From JAFAXD01 sp963833605 (GTDB lineage: Bacteria; Pseudomonadota; Alphaproteobacteria; Rhizobiales; Xanthobacteraceae): a DNA stretch of 64,000 bases. Both the position numbers and the translations under genes were made by a program. Each line of letters begins with the position of its first letter. Position 1 is the stretch's first letter. Positions 36,258-44,889 of the stretch are shown piece after piece. The notes beneath the pieces are model-generated. The model was given only the letters and a program-made list of their open reading frames with translations. It was not told where the DNA came from and made no database searches. The stretch lies in NCBI GenBank assembly GCA_963833605.1, contig CAWHYZ010000020.1, positions 142,611 to 206,610 of the forward strand. The letters are read 5' to 3'.

Positions 36258-37238
36258 TCACTCGACCACCTCGTCGGCAATGGCGAGGACCCCTGGGGTG
36301 GGGGTAAGCCCGAGCGTCTTGGCGGTTCTCAGGTTGATAATCAGCTCGAACTTCGTTGGCTGCATGACTGGCAGGTCGGCTGGATTGGCGCCGCTGAGAA
36401 TTTTTCCGACCAGGATCCCGGCCTGGCGATATCCATCCTTGAAATCGGTTCCATAGCTGGCAAGTCCGCCAACGTCGACGAACTCGCGCTGATTGTAGAT
36501 TGCCGGCAGCTTGTGGCGGTTCGCCAGCGCTACCAGTTGCTCGCGTCGCGAATTGAAGAACGGGTCTTGCGCGACGAGCAGTGCGCTGGCTCCGTGCGCC
36601 GCGATGGTCGCGAAGGCCGTGTCGATTTCGCTATCCGTACTGGCGTTCACGATGTCGATCTGTCGTTTGATCACGCTTGCACCATTGTGCAGTTCGACCA
36701 GCTGGAGATCGGCGTCCGGATACTTCGGGTTCACAAGCGCGCCGATCAACCCGTCGCCGGGAACGAGCTGGTGCAGAAGCTCCAGGCGCTTAGCCTCCAA
36801 TACCGACCCGAGCAGACTGACGCCCGTGATATTGCCCCCCGGCCGGCTGAAGCTCGTGACGACGCCGGCCTTAACCGGATCGGCGGCGCTGACGAAAACG
36901 ATCGGGATCGTGGCGCTTGCTGCCTTCGCCACTCTTGCCGGTTCGCTGCCGCCGGCCGCCACAAGTACAGCGACCTTGCGGTCGACCAGATCGGCCACCA
37001 GCCCAGACAGCCGGTCATATCGACCTTCCGCTGCGCGATACTCGATCGCCACGTTCTGGCCTTCGACGTATCCGGTTTCACGGAGCCCTTGGCGGAAGCC
37101 GGGCGCGAAGTGCGCGATGTAGCTCGATGAGAGACTGTGAAGGAAACCGATCACCGGCATCGCGGGCTGTTGCGCGCGCACCGCGAGCGGCCACGCCGCC
37201 GCGCCGCCGAGGCCGGCAATGAAATCCCGGCGCCTCAT
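36258..37238 (-). CDS. ABC_sub_bind-family substrate-binding protein, copy 1
   Basis: 326-residue periplasmic binding protein of the TrpX/YtmF-like ABC_sub_bind family. It has a twin-arginine leader (MRRRDFIAGLGGAAAWPLA) with a site near VRAQQ, then VIGFLHSLSSSYIAHFAPGF, and family landmarks TIPIVFVSAADPVKAG and RPGGNITGVS. No permease or ATPase gene is adjacent. It overlaps copy 2 by 4 bases (ATGA) and precedes the sensor kinase gene by about 170 bases on the same strand. Ligand unknown; relatives bind tryptophan or other small organic molecules. Confidence 0.92.
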   Translation of the reverse strand: MRRRDFIAGLGGAAAWPLAVRAQQPAMPVIGFLHSLSSSYIAHFAPGFRQGLRETGYVEGQNVAIEYRAAEGRYDRLSGLVADLVDRKVAVLVAAGGSEPARVAKAASATIPIVFVSAADPVKAGVVTSFSRPGGNITGVSLLGSVLEAKRLELLHQLVPGDGLIGALVNPKYPDADLQLVELHNGASVIKRQIDIVNASTDSEIDTAFATIAAHGASALLVAQDPFFNSRREQLVALANRHKLPAIYNQREFVDVGGLASYGTDFKDGYRQAGILVGKILSGANPADLPVMQPTKFELIINLRTAKTLGLTPTPGVLAIADEVVE

Positions 37239-38239
37239 TCGATCACCGCGTCAGCGTTCGCCAGCAACGTCGCCGGCGCGGTGATGCCAAGCGCCTTCGC
37301 GGTTCTGAGATTGATGACGAGATCGAATTCTGTCGGAAGCTGGACCGGCAGGTCGCCCGGTTTGTCGCCTTTGAAGATGCGGTCGATGTAGCTCGCCGCC
37401 CGCCGGTTCTGGTCGACCAGGTCGACCCCGTAGGACATCAGGCCGCCGCTGGTCGCAAAGAAGCGATAGGGATAGATGGCCGGCAAGTTGTTACGAGCCG
37501 CCTGGGCGATGATCAGGTCGCGAAAAGTCAGCACGAAACTATCTGGCGTCAGGATCAGGGCGGAGTCGCCTTCGCGCGCGAGCATCGTCATGGCGGCAGC
37601 GATTTCGGACGGGTCGTGGACCGGGGTTGCGACGGGCTCGATGGCAAGCGCTCGGGCCGCGGCCTCGAACGGCCCCAGATAATAGGTTCCGGCGCGAGGC
37701 GCGGTCCTGGGATTGAACACGAGTGCGATCCGCCGCACCGACGGCACCATTTCCTTGAGCAACTCCACCCATTTGCCGCCAAGCGACGCTTCGATGTCGA
37801 CGAACCCAGTCACATTGTCGCCGGGGCGTGCCAGCGTCTCGACAAAGCCGCTGCCGACCGGATCGGACACTTCCGTGAACACGATCGGGATCGTACGCGT
37901 CGCGCGCAGCAGCGCGGCAACGGCCGGTGTCGCGACACCGATGATCAGGTCGGGCTGTTGATCGATCAACTCCTTGGCGAACCGGTCCATGCGGTCGGCC
38001 TCGCCGGAGGCGCGGCGATACACGATTCTGATGTTGCTGCCGCTGGTCCAGCCTAACTTGGCAAGGCCTTGGGAGAGCGCGATGGCCTGGTTTTGCCCTT
38101 CCGGATCGTATTCGCCCCACCAGGTCAGGACGCCGATCCGCCTGATCCGCCCCGGCTGCTCCGCATGTACGGAGTCCATCGACGCGACCCTCGCCAAGGC
38201 CGCGCCACCAAGCCCCGTAATGAACGCGCGTCGCCTCAT
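37235..38239 (-). CDS. ABC_sub_bind-family substrate-binding protein, copy 2
   Basis: 334-residue paralogue of the neighbouring binding protein, with leader MRRRAFITGLGGAALARVAS. Matching landmarks are TIPIVFTEVSDPVGSGFVE, RPGDNVTGFVD and the shared end LVINLRTAKALGI. ATG 38239 begins the leader; upstream in-frame sequence to 38419 is not leader-like. The pair probably arose by tandem duplication and then diverged to about family-level similarity. Exported, probably by Tat. Transcribed first in this gene run. Confidence 0.92.
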   Translation of the reverse strand: MRRRAFITGLGGAALARVASMDSVHAEQPGRIRRIGVLTWWGEYDPEGQNQAIALSQGLAKLGWTSGSNIRIVYRRASGEADRMDRFAKELIDQQPDLIIGVATPAVAALLRATRTIPIVFTEVSDPVGSGFVETLARPGDNVTGFVDIEASLGGKWVELLKEMVPSVRRIALVFNPRTAPRAGTYYLGPFEAAARALAIEPVATPVHDPSEIAAAMTMLAREGDSALILTPDSFVLTFRDLIIAQAARNNLPAIYPYRFFATSGGLMSYGVDLVDQNRRAASYIDRIFKGDKPGDLPVQLPTEFDLVINLRTAKALGITAPATLLANADAVIE

Positions 38240-38972
38240 GCGATGACCTCGTGGGTGCGCGGGAGCATTGTGAGCGGTAGTGGTCGGCCGGGGTGCTGGG
38301 CGGTTTTCAGAGGGGTCACCAGTTGAGAGCGTGTTGGCCGTTGCATCGGCTGATCCGTCGTTCTGGCCCCTGCAAGGATTCCCCGCCCTGACTGAACGGA
38401 TCGTTAGGGTTGTTCCCACAAGATATCATCTACCGACCTGAGTGGATTTTGAATCCAGCGTGATCGCATAAGTAGCGCGCCTGGGGTTTGGCGACCAGCC
38501 AAGGGCTGGTGCCTAGAGAAGGCGCCGATAGCGGGAGCCTCGCCCCGCGGCTGCCTTTTGGGGCATGGATCCCGTCAGCCCTCGCTCTGAAAACTCGCGC
38601 GCGAATGGTCGCCTGCATGGTCAAGGCAACCTTGTCCTGCCTATAGGGCTTGATTTAGGCGAGCTGTGCCGCAATCCGCAGTCTGGCCTCTCCATGCGAT
38701 TGCGCGCGCAGTTGTGCCGGATCACCAACGGGTGTGGTTTCAAAGTTACATTCGTCGAAAAACGCACGTCACCCGACAAGCATCGCATTAACGGCACAAT
38801 CCGATTCGGCTGAACACCTGACGTGGACGGCGCAGCGCCTTGATTGTCGAGCGTTGGCCACGCCGAGGCGTAACCTGCACTGCTGCGTTCGCGCGATATT
38901 TGCCGGGCTCCGCGGGACGGTTCGTGTTGCCGAACATTCCGGAACCCCAGTCGCAAAGCGCGCCCTCCCGTC
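38240..38972. other. Intergenic region without recognisable gene
   Basis: 733 bases between divergent transcripts. It must hold promoters for the binding-protein operon (minus) and for the secreted protein gene (plus). A short inverted repeat, TGGATT-TTG-AATCCA, lies at about 38443-38457. Open frames here are Arg/Pro/Ser-rich with no family resemblance, and I do not call genes in it. Confidence 0.5.
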
Positions 38973-40523
38973 GTGATCCAGATCTTCCGCACCACCGCGC
39001 TCGCCGCGAGCCTTGTCTTGGTCCAACTCTCCGGCGTGGCCAATGCACAATCCGTCGGTGTGAATGACACGGCCCGCTTTCTGGCCGGCATGCGGCCGTC
39101 TGCGGATTCACCCCTCGTCACCCTCACTCAGGATCGATCCTGGCAACAGCATGCCGATCGCTTCAATGCCATCTTCGCGAAGGTCGATAGCCGCCAGCTG
39201 AGCAGGATTCGCACATGGTCGAGCGCGAAGCTCACCGCGCCGAGCCCGGTCCTGTTCTACATGTTCAGCGGGCCCGACTTTCTCTACGCAAACGCCTTCT
39301 TTCCAAACGCGTCGACCTATGTGATGAGCGGCCTCGAGCCTGCGGGCTCGATTCCCGAGCTGATGAAGTTGTCAGGCGAGTCGGTGAGACAGTCGCTCCG
39401 GAACATTGAGGTATCGCTGAACTCGATCCTGGCATACAGCTTTTTCCAGACGATCGACATGCGCCGAACGCTCGTCGCCACCCGGGTCAGCGGCACGCTG
39501 CCGATCCTCTACGTGTTTCTGGCCCGTTCCGGCAAAACCATTCGCGACGTATCTCTGATCAGGCTCGCCGAGGATGGATCGGTGCTGCCCGACGTTGGCG
39601 ATACCGCTGCGAACGTCGGCCACGCCGCGCGCGGCGCCAAGATCGTGTTCGCGGGCGAGGATGGGCAGCTGCATACGCTCTACTACTTCAGCACCAATGT
39701 GGCCAATGACGGCTTCAAGGCCAGCGGGTTCGCGCGCTTTTGCGAACGGCTCGGCACCGGCGACGCACTCGTCAAAAGCGCCTCATATCTCATGCATGAC
39801 AACCGCTTCTCCGACGTTCGCAGTTTTCTGCTCGGCCACAGTCGGTTGATGCTGCAGGACGACACCGGCGTTCCGGTGGCTTATTTCGACCAGCGGCAAT
39901 GGCAGCTGCGTCCTTTCGGCCGCTATACCGGCCCGATCGGTCTGTTCGCCGGGCGCTATCAACCCAGACTGACGCAATTGTTCGATCGCGCCGACGCCGA
40001 GCCCATCGACTTCGGGATCGGATATCGCTGGCGCGCACAGAGCTCGAACCTGATGCTGGCTGTGCGAACCGACGCGGCGATGCCAGAGGCTCTTGCTAGT
40101 GCTGAGTTGGGCTCGGGTGTCGGCAAGGTGCAGCTCATGGTCGAACGACCAGCGGCCGATTTACAGATGCGCAGACCGGGACGGGGGTCAGGGAGCGCAA
40201 GTCGGCTCACCGGGCGGCAGCCGGCCGCAAGTCTGCGACAAGAACGGGAACCCGCGCCCAACGATTCCCGGCGAGGTCGGAATATTTTACCTCCTGGCCT
40301 TTCTGGTTTGCGCGCTGATATCAGCCCGAATTTCGACCGTTTAAAAACATTAGCGCGCTATCGTGCCCACTTACGCAAGCACGCCGCCGACCATTGCCGC
40401 CGGGCTCGCGCGTGTACGACTTCGGCATTTATGGTGTATCTGTGGAGTGCTGATCCTGAGCCGCGCGGCGAAAGCCAACCATTCGGTGCCGCAGTTTGGC
40501 TTCCACCAGGACAAGGCAGATGA
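38973..40523 (+). CDS. Secreted protein of unknown function
   Basis: 516 residues from GTG 38973. A clear signal peptide (TTALAASLVLVQLSGVANAQ) is followed by ~360 well-formed residues containing FYMFSGPDFLYANAFFP, AYSFFQTIDMRRT, YFSTNVANDGFKASGF and FGIGYRWRAQSSNLMLAV. I recognise the type as a conserved rhizobial hypothetical protein, without known activity. The last ~130 residues turn Arg/Pro-rich and are probably disordered or the result of a frame change. However, the stop overlaps the next start as ATGA (40520-40523), which supports this frame at the end. Likely periplasmic or extracellular. Confidence 0.72.
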   Translation: MIQIFRTTALAASLVLVQLSGVANAQSVGVNDTARFLAGMRPSADSPLVTLTQDRSWQQHADRFNAIFAKVDSRQLSRIRTWSSAKLTAPSPVLFYMFSGPDFLYANAFFPNASTYVMSGLEPAGSIPELMKLSGESVRQSLRNIEVSLNSILAYSFFQTIDMRRTLVATRVSGTLPILYVFLARSGKTIRDVSLIRLAEDGSVLPDVGDTAANVGHAARGAKIVFAGEDGQLHTLYYFSTNVANDGFKASGFARFCERLGTGDALVKSASYLMHDNRFSDVRSFLLGHSRLMLQDDTGVPVAYFDQRQWQLRPFGRYTGPIGLFAGRYQPRLTQLFDRADAEPIDFGIGYRWRAQSSNLMLAVRTDAAMPEALASAELGSGVGKVQLMVERPAADLQMRRPGRGSGSASRLTGRQPAASLRQEREPAPNDSRRGRNILPPGLSGLRADISPNFDRLKTLARYRAHLRKHAADHCRRARACTTSAFMVYLWSADPEPRGESQPFGAAVWLPPGQGR

Positions 40524-41458
40524 CCCAGCTCGGACCTAGATTGACCTTGACCGATACCAGCCGCAGTGGCCCCGCCTTAGTGCATTTCCATGATCCGGTA
40601 TTTGACAAATCGTGGTTGTTCACGGCGTGGTCGGGCGTTGGCAACGAGTTTATCAATCTGATGCACGTCGATGAATTCGCTGGCCAGATCAGCAAATCCA
40701 CATCCTCGGAAACAACGCGCAAGCCACCCTATCTGGCCGTCCACGATGGCGGCGTCGTCATCGCTTGGACCGGATCCGGTAACCCCGGCCAACTTAATGT
40801 CAGCCCGATAAACGTAGGGATCGGTCAGGGGGACACGGAACATCCTCAGCTCCGACTTTTCGATCAAACAAAGGTGACGCTCGTCGAAACAAGTACGGAA
40901 GCGCCTGCGCTCGCGTCACACAGCGGCCGGCTCATCATTAGCTGGACCAACGTCGGCACCAATCGTATCAACCTCATGATTTCCGAAGATAACGGCGCAC
41001 AATTCCATGGAAAGATCACGTTGGTCGACACCGCCATCGGGCGTCCGGTTATCGCTGCGCATCGCAGCCGCCTGTTCATCGCCTGGACCGGAAGCGATCA
41101 TCAACTCAACATTGCCCGAGTGGTCACGGTCCTGTCGCTTGCGCGACCCGGGCGCGCTTCGCACCTTCTTATTACCGGACTGTCCGGCAAGATGACCCTC
41201 GCAGAGACAAGCGATGCCGGACCTGCACTTGCCTCGTTCGCCGACCGGTTGGCCGTCGCTTGGACCAGCGCTGGTGACCGACATTTGAACTTTCTGTTTT
41301 CGCGCGATGATGGCGCGAGTTTCCACGACAAGTTTACGTCGTCGGAACAAGCGCGCGACGCGCCCGTTCTCGCGGCCGGCGGTGGCCGCCTTTATGTATC
41401 ATGGACGGGTGTCGACCCCGAGGGGCACCTCAACCTGGCCGCGGTCGATCCCTCGTAG
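40520..41458 (+). CDS. Beta-propeller-like repeat protein (sialidase/BNR-like repeats)
   Basis: 312 residues composed of about six repeats of ~50 residues. Each has a strand such as VVIAWTGSGNPGQLN, LIISWTNVGTNRINLM, LFIAWTGSDHQLNI, LAVAWTSAGDRHLNF or LYVSWTGVDPEGHLNL, preceded by a segment like APALASHSG. The pattern fits a six-bladed propeller. No signal peptide is seen and no catalytic Asp-box residues are obvious, so binding rather than catalysis is likely. ATG 40520 has AGGA 8 bases upstream and overlaps the previous stop, so it is co-translated with the secreted protein. Export route unknown. Confidence 0.75.
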   Translation: MTQLGPRLTLTDTSRSGPALVHFHDPVFDKSWLFTAWSGVGNEFINLMHVDEFAGQISKSTSSETTRKPPYLAVHDGGVVIAWTGSGNPGQLNVSPINVGIGQGDTEHPQLRLFDQTKVTLVETSTEAPALASHSGRLIISWTNVGTNRINLMISEDNGAQFHGKITLVDTAIGRPVIAAHRSRLFIAWTGSDHQLNIARVVTVLSLARPGRASHLLITGLSGKMTLAETSDAGPALASFADRLAVAWTSAGDRHLNFLFSRDDGASFHDKFTSSEQARDAPVLAAGGGRLYVSWTGVDPEGHLNLAAVDPS

Positions 41459-41722
41459 TGCGGGAAGATCACGCCGAACTTTTGCGAAAGCGGACGACCT
41501 ACCCTGCCTGCGCTCGCGGCGTTCCCATCAGGTCCGGGACAGCATTTGCCCGCGGGACGGGGCGAAACGCGTGGGCGTCCCGCTGATCAGAATTCGCGCT
41601 TCATCCTCTGGACAGCAGCGCGTCCGCCGATTGGGGGACGCGGCGCATCGAAGAGTTTGTCAATGTAAAGCCGCAGCGCCGGCGCCCGGCGCGCAAGCGG
41701 ATGAAAGAATTGAGGAGGAGTC

Positions 41723-42145
41723 GTAACTCATTTTGGAAGTTGCTTTTGCGGCGCAGTCGAACTGCAGGTCACCGGGTCTCCGGAGGCGATGGGCTACTGT
41801 CATTGCCGCTCCTGTCGTTCCTGGTCCGGCGGGCCGGTGAACGCTTTCAGCCTGTGGAAGCCGGAGGCGGTGCGGATCACGTTGGGGATCGAGTGTGTCG
41901 CGACGTTCGAAAAGACCAAGCTCAGCCAGCGTCGATATTGCGCAAAGTGCGGCGGGCACCTGCTGGCCAATCACCCGCCTCTGGGCCTTGTGGACGTGTT
42001 CGCCGCGACGATTCCGACCCTCGCTTTCATCCCCGGCGTTCACGTCAACTATGCCGAGACGGTGCTACCGATGCGGGACGGCTTGCCTAAGCTCAAGGAT
42101 TTCCCGGCTGAGTTTGGCGGCTCCGGGGAGGCAATGGCGGAGTAG
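41723..42145 (+). CDS. GFA-family (CENP-V/Gfa) zinc protein, start codon unclear
   Basis: ~140-residue member of the glutathione-dependent formaldehyde-activating/CENP-V family, with zinc ligands in SCFCGAVEL, GYCHCRSCRSW and YCAKCGGHL. The frame is open from just after a TGA at 41711-41713. The conserved THFGSCFCG start region is preceded by GAGGAGG but the expected start codon is GTA (41723-41725), one base from GTG. An ATG at 41789 would remove the first zinc ligands. This is either a start-codon change or a base-call error. Catalysis for individual family members is mostly untested. Its end overlaps the AraC gene end by 53 bases (convergent). Confidence 0.8.
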   Translation, partial: VTHFGSCFCGAVELQVTGSPEAMGYCHCRSCRSWSGGPVNAFSLWKPEAVRITLGIECVATFEKTKLSQRRYCAKCGGHLLANHPPLGLVDVFAATIPTLAFIPGVHVNYAETVLPMRDGLPKLKDFPAEFGGSGEAMAE

Positions 42146-43187
42146 CCGGCGGTTCAAGAAAAACCGCGATGCCCTGACCGTTTCGCCATTCGCTCGGAGC
42201 CATGTCGAAGCGCATGCGAAACGTCTTGTTGAAATGCGACAGATCGTTGAAGCCCCAGCGGTAGGCAATTTCGGAAATGTTCAACGCTCGCTGATTCTGG
42301 TCGCGCAGCGCCGCACGGCACGCTTCAAGCCGATGTTCGAGCATCCAGCGGCCGAACGTAGTGCCGATCTGTTTGAACCGCGAATGCAGGGTCCTGACCG
42401 AAACGCCAAGATGGTCCGCCACGAGTTGCGGCGACAGGTCCGGATCGTGAAGATTTTGCCGGCAGAAAGCGAGCAAGGCTTCGACTTGCAATTCCGGTTG
42501 CAGGCGATTTGGCGCGATGTCGGTCGCACTGGCGAGCGCCAACAGGTTGCACAGATTTTCGGTCAGCACGCTGGTCGCGGTGTCACTCAATGTGAAGTCG
42601 TCGGCGATCAATGTCAGCAGATGGCGGCGCGCGAGATCGACGAACGGTGAATTCTTGGAAAATTTCTGAACCGGATGCTTGCGCAGCCAGGGTGCGCGCC
42701 GATCGATCACCGCGCGCGGTATCACGGCCATGGCCCGGCCCCCGTCATAAATCGCGGCGTGGATCGGGAGCCGTCCATCATAAATCGCGATGTCGTCGGC
42801 ATTCATCGCAATTGTATGATCGTTCTGGTGGACGACGGTCCGCCCGCTCAACTGTAAAAAGATGGAGTAGTGATCTGGGGAAGCGCTGGCAATGTCGCGG
42901 TGGTTCCGGACGAGTTGGTAGTTTCCGGTAGACGTGGACGTTGCAAAACGGAGCGGGCCGGAGCTGCGCGCGGACATGCGAGCGGAAAAGCGCTCGGGCG
43001 GGGATTCGATCGACATGTTGAAGATCGTCCGACACACCACGTCGCGCCAGTACGCAAATCGCTCGCGCTGGGGGGTCGCGTCGGTGGACCAGATAGCCGC
43101 TCGCCCATTCGCGGGGGAGGGCCGTTGCTGTCGCTCGACCGGCTTGTTTGTTGCACTCTCGACCAATTTGATTGCGCTCCCGCCCAA
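42093..43187 (-). CDS. AraC-family transcriptional regulator
   Basis: 364 residues. An N-terminal AraC_binding_2-like domain (RFAYWRDVVCRTIFNMSIES, then FLQLSGRTVVHQND) is followed by a C-terminal double HTH (LVADHLGVSVRTLHSRFKQI and ISEIAYRWGFNDLSHFNKTF with RMRFDMAPSEWR). It is divergent from the LuxR-type gene at 43384, with 196 bases between them. The Pro-rich tail overlaps the GFA gene 3' end. Target genes unknown; the LuxR/RTX cluster across the shared promoter region is a candidate. Confidence 0.9.
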   Translation of the reverse strand: MGGSAIKLVESATNKPVERQQRPSPANGRAAIWSTDATPQRERFAYWRDVVCRTIFNMSIESPPERFSARMSARSSGPLRFATSTSTGNYQLVRNHRDIASASPDHYSIFLQLSGRTVVHQNDHTIAMNADDIAIYDGRLPIHAAIYDGGRAMAVIPRAVIDRRAPWLRKHPVQKFSKNSPFVDLARRHLLTLIADDFTLSDTATSVLTENLCNLLALASATDIAPNRLQPELQVEALLAFCRQNLHDPDLSPQLVADHLGVSVRTLHSRFKQIGTTFGRWMLEHRLEACRAALRDQNQRALNISEIAYRWGFNDLSHFNKTFRMRFDMAPSEWRNGQGIAVFLEPPATPPLPPRSRQTQPGNP

Positions 43188-43383
43188 GATCGCCCGAACC
43201 GGTCCCGATATAGTGGCGGTTGATGTACACGGATTTCCCGTCGTCGCAAGTGACGGGCTTCACCATGCTCGATTTCTCAAGCGCGCCTGAAGGTGATCTC
43301 AAGCGTAGGTCAAGGTGACGGTAATTGGCTCCGTTGAAGAGGGTCGACGACCGTTCGATCTTCACGACTTTGTGAGCGACGCC

Positions 43384-44515
43384 ATGTGCGAACCCCAGGA
43401 ACTGACCCAAATCATTGCGGACGCCTATGACGCGGCGCTCGAACCCACGCTGTGGCCGGACGTTCTCGCGGAGATTGCTGATTTCGTGGGCGGTCAGGTC
43501 GGCGGGCTTCTCGTGAAGGATGCGGCGAAGAATAGCGTCAGCGCCAATTGTCACGCCGGCGGCGATCCCCACTACATGCAACTCTACACGCAGACCTATT
43601 CCAACCTCGGCCCCGTTGCGACCTCGCTATTCAGCAACGTCGGGAAGGTCGTCAGTATTCCCGAGCTCGTTCCTTACGAAGAGTTTTGCCGCGGCCGCTT
43701 CTACCAGGAGTGGGCTCGGCCGCAAGGTTGGGTCGACGTCGCGGTCGCCACGCTGGAAAAGTCGGCCAGCGGCTGTGCCTATCTCAGCGTTGCCCGTGAT
43801 GAGGCGAGCGGCATGGTCGACGACGAGATGCGCCGCCGCATGGCGCTCGTTGTGCCCCACGTGCGCCGCGCAATCCTCATCGGCAAGACCATCGATTTCA
43901 AGCAAGCCGAAGCGGCGATATTCGCAGAACGTCCTCGACGGTCTGAGCGCCGGCCTGTTTCTCCTCGATGCCGGCGGTCGGTTGGTCCATGCCAACGCCG
44001 CCGCGAACGAGATTCTGGAAGCCGGCGACTTGCTGCGTTCGACCCGCGGCCGGCTCGTCGGGGAGGATGCGCATGTCGATCAGGCCCTGCGCGAGGCTGT
44101 CGCTGCCGCCGGCAACGGCGACTCCGACGTTGGCGCCAAGGGCGTTGCGCTGCCGCTGACCGCGCACAACGGCGACCGCTATGTCGCGCATGTGCTGCCC
44201 TTGACATCCGGTGCGCGCCGCCGGGCTGGCGTTGCCTACACGGCCACCGTCGCCCTGTTCGTCCGCAAGGCGGCGATGGAATGCCCGTTGCCGCCCGAGG
44301 TCATCGGCAAGACCTACAAATTGACTCAGGCTGAGCTGCGCGTTCTGTTCGGCATTGTCCAGATCGGCGGCGTTCCCGAGGTTGCGGCTGCCCTTGGCGT
44401 TGCCGACACCACGATCAAAACCCACGTCAGCCGGCTGTTTGAAAAGACCGGCACCGGCCGTCAGGCTGATCTCGTCAAGCTTGTTGCCGGATATTCCACG
44501 CCGCTGGTGCACTGA
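43384..44515 (+). pseudogene. LuxR-type HTH regulator with PAS-like domain, frame broken by one base
   Basis: About 376 residues in two frames. The N-terminal part (ELTQIIADAYDAALEPTLWP to DFKQAEAAIFAE) is a sensory domain. After a one-base gain near 43920 it continues VLDGLSAGLFLLDAGGRLVHANAAAN (read here as GLSAGLFLLDAGGRLVHAN), a PAS-like segment, and ends in a LuxR HTH (LTQAELRVLFGIVQIGGVPE, VADTTIKTHVSRLFEKTGT). The joined protein is complete, so the break may be an error. ATG 43384 starts the conserved part; GTG 43315 is an alternative. It precedes the RTX gene on the same strand by 374 bases and probably controls it (inference). Confidence 0.8.
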
Positions 44516-44889
44516 CCCCAATTCCTGCTTTGGATTGTACATCCGACGGGCGCCGCGCGCGCTGGCTTCGCGTGCGCACGCTGGTCGGATTTTTGAATGT
44601 TTGATGCACCAATCTCGCTCACAAATGCCGCGCTGTATATTGGGGTTGCTCACACCGACTTGATCGGTGTCCGCTGTTTTGTCACCCCGAGTTGATTCAC
44701 TGTTGTGCCCTACGTCCTCCAATCGATGGACGCGGTGCGTTCGATCCCCCGCCACTGTCGCGTCGATTTTGCCGAAGGCGAGATCAACAATCAGCGGGGT
44801 GACGTTGTACCCACGCGCGCCCAACAACGAACTGAGACACAGCCGACGCGCATCTGCGCCGCGGCCAGATCTTCGAAAGGATGACGACG
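44516..44889 (+). promoter_or_regulatory. Leader region of the RTX/type I secretion operon
   Basis: 374 bases without a recognisable gene between the LuxR-type regulator and the RTX gene. It is AT-richer than its neighbours in parts (44590-44700) and should hold the RTX promoter. AAAGGA at its end is a good ribosome-binding site, 8-9 bases before ATG 44890. No clear terminator seen. Confidence 0.4.

Noticed and set aside
38621..39127. 168-codon minus-strand frame in the 38.2-39.0 kb gap
   Set aside because: Overlaps the start and signal peptide of the secreted protein gene and has no family-like sequence.
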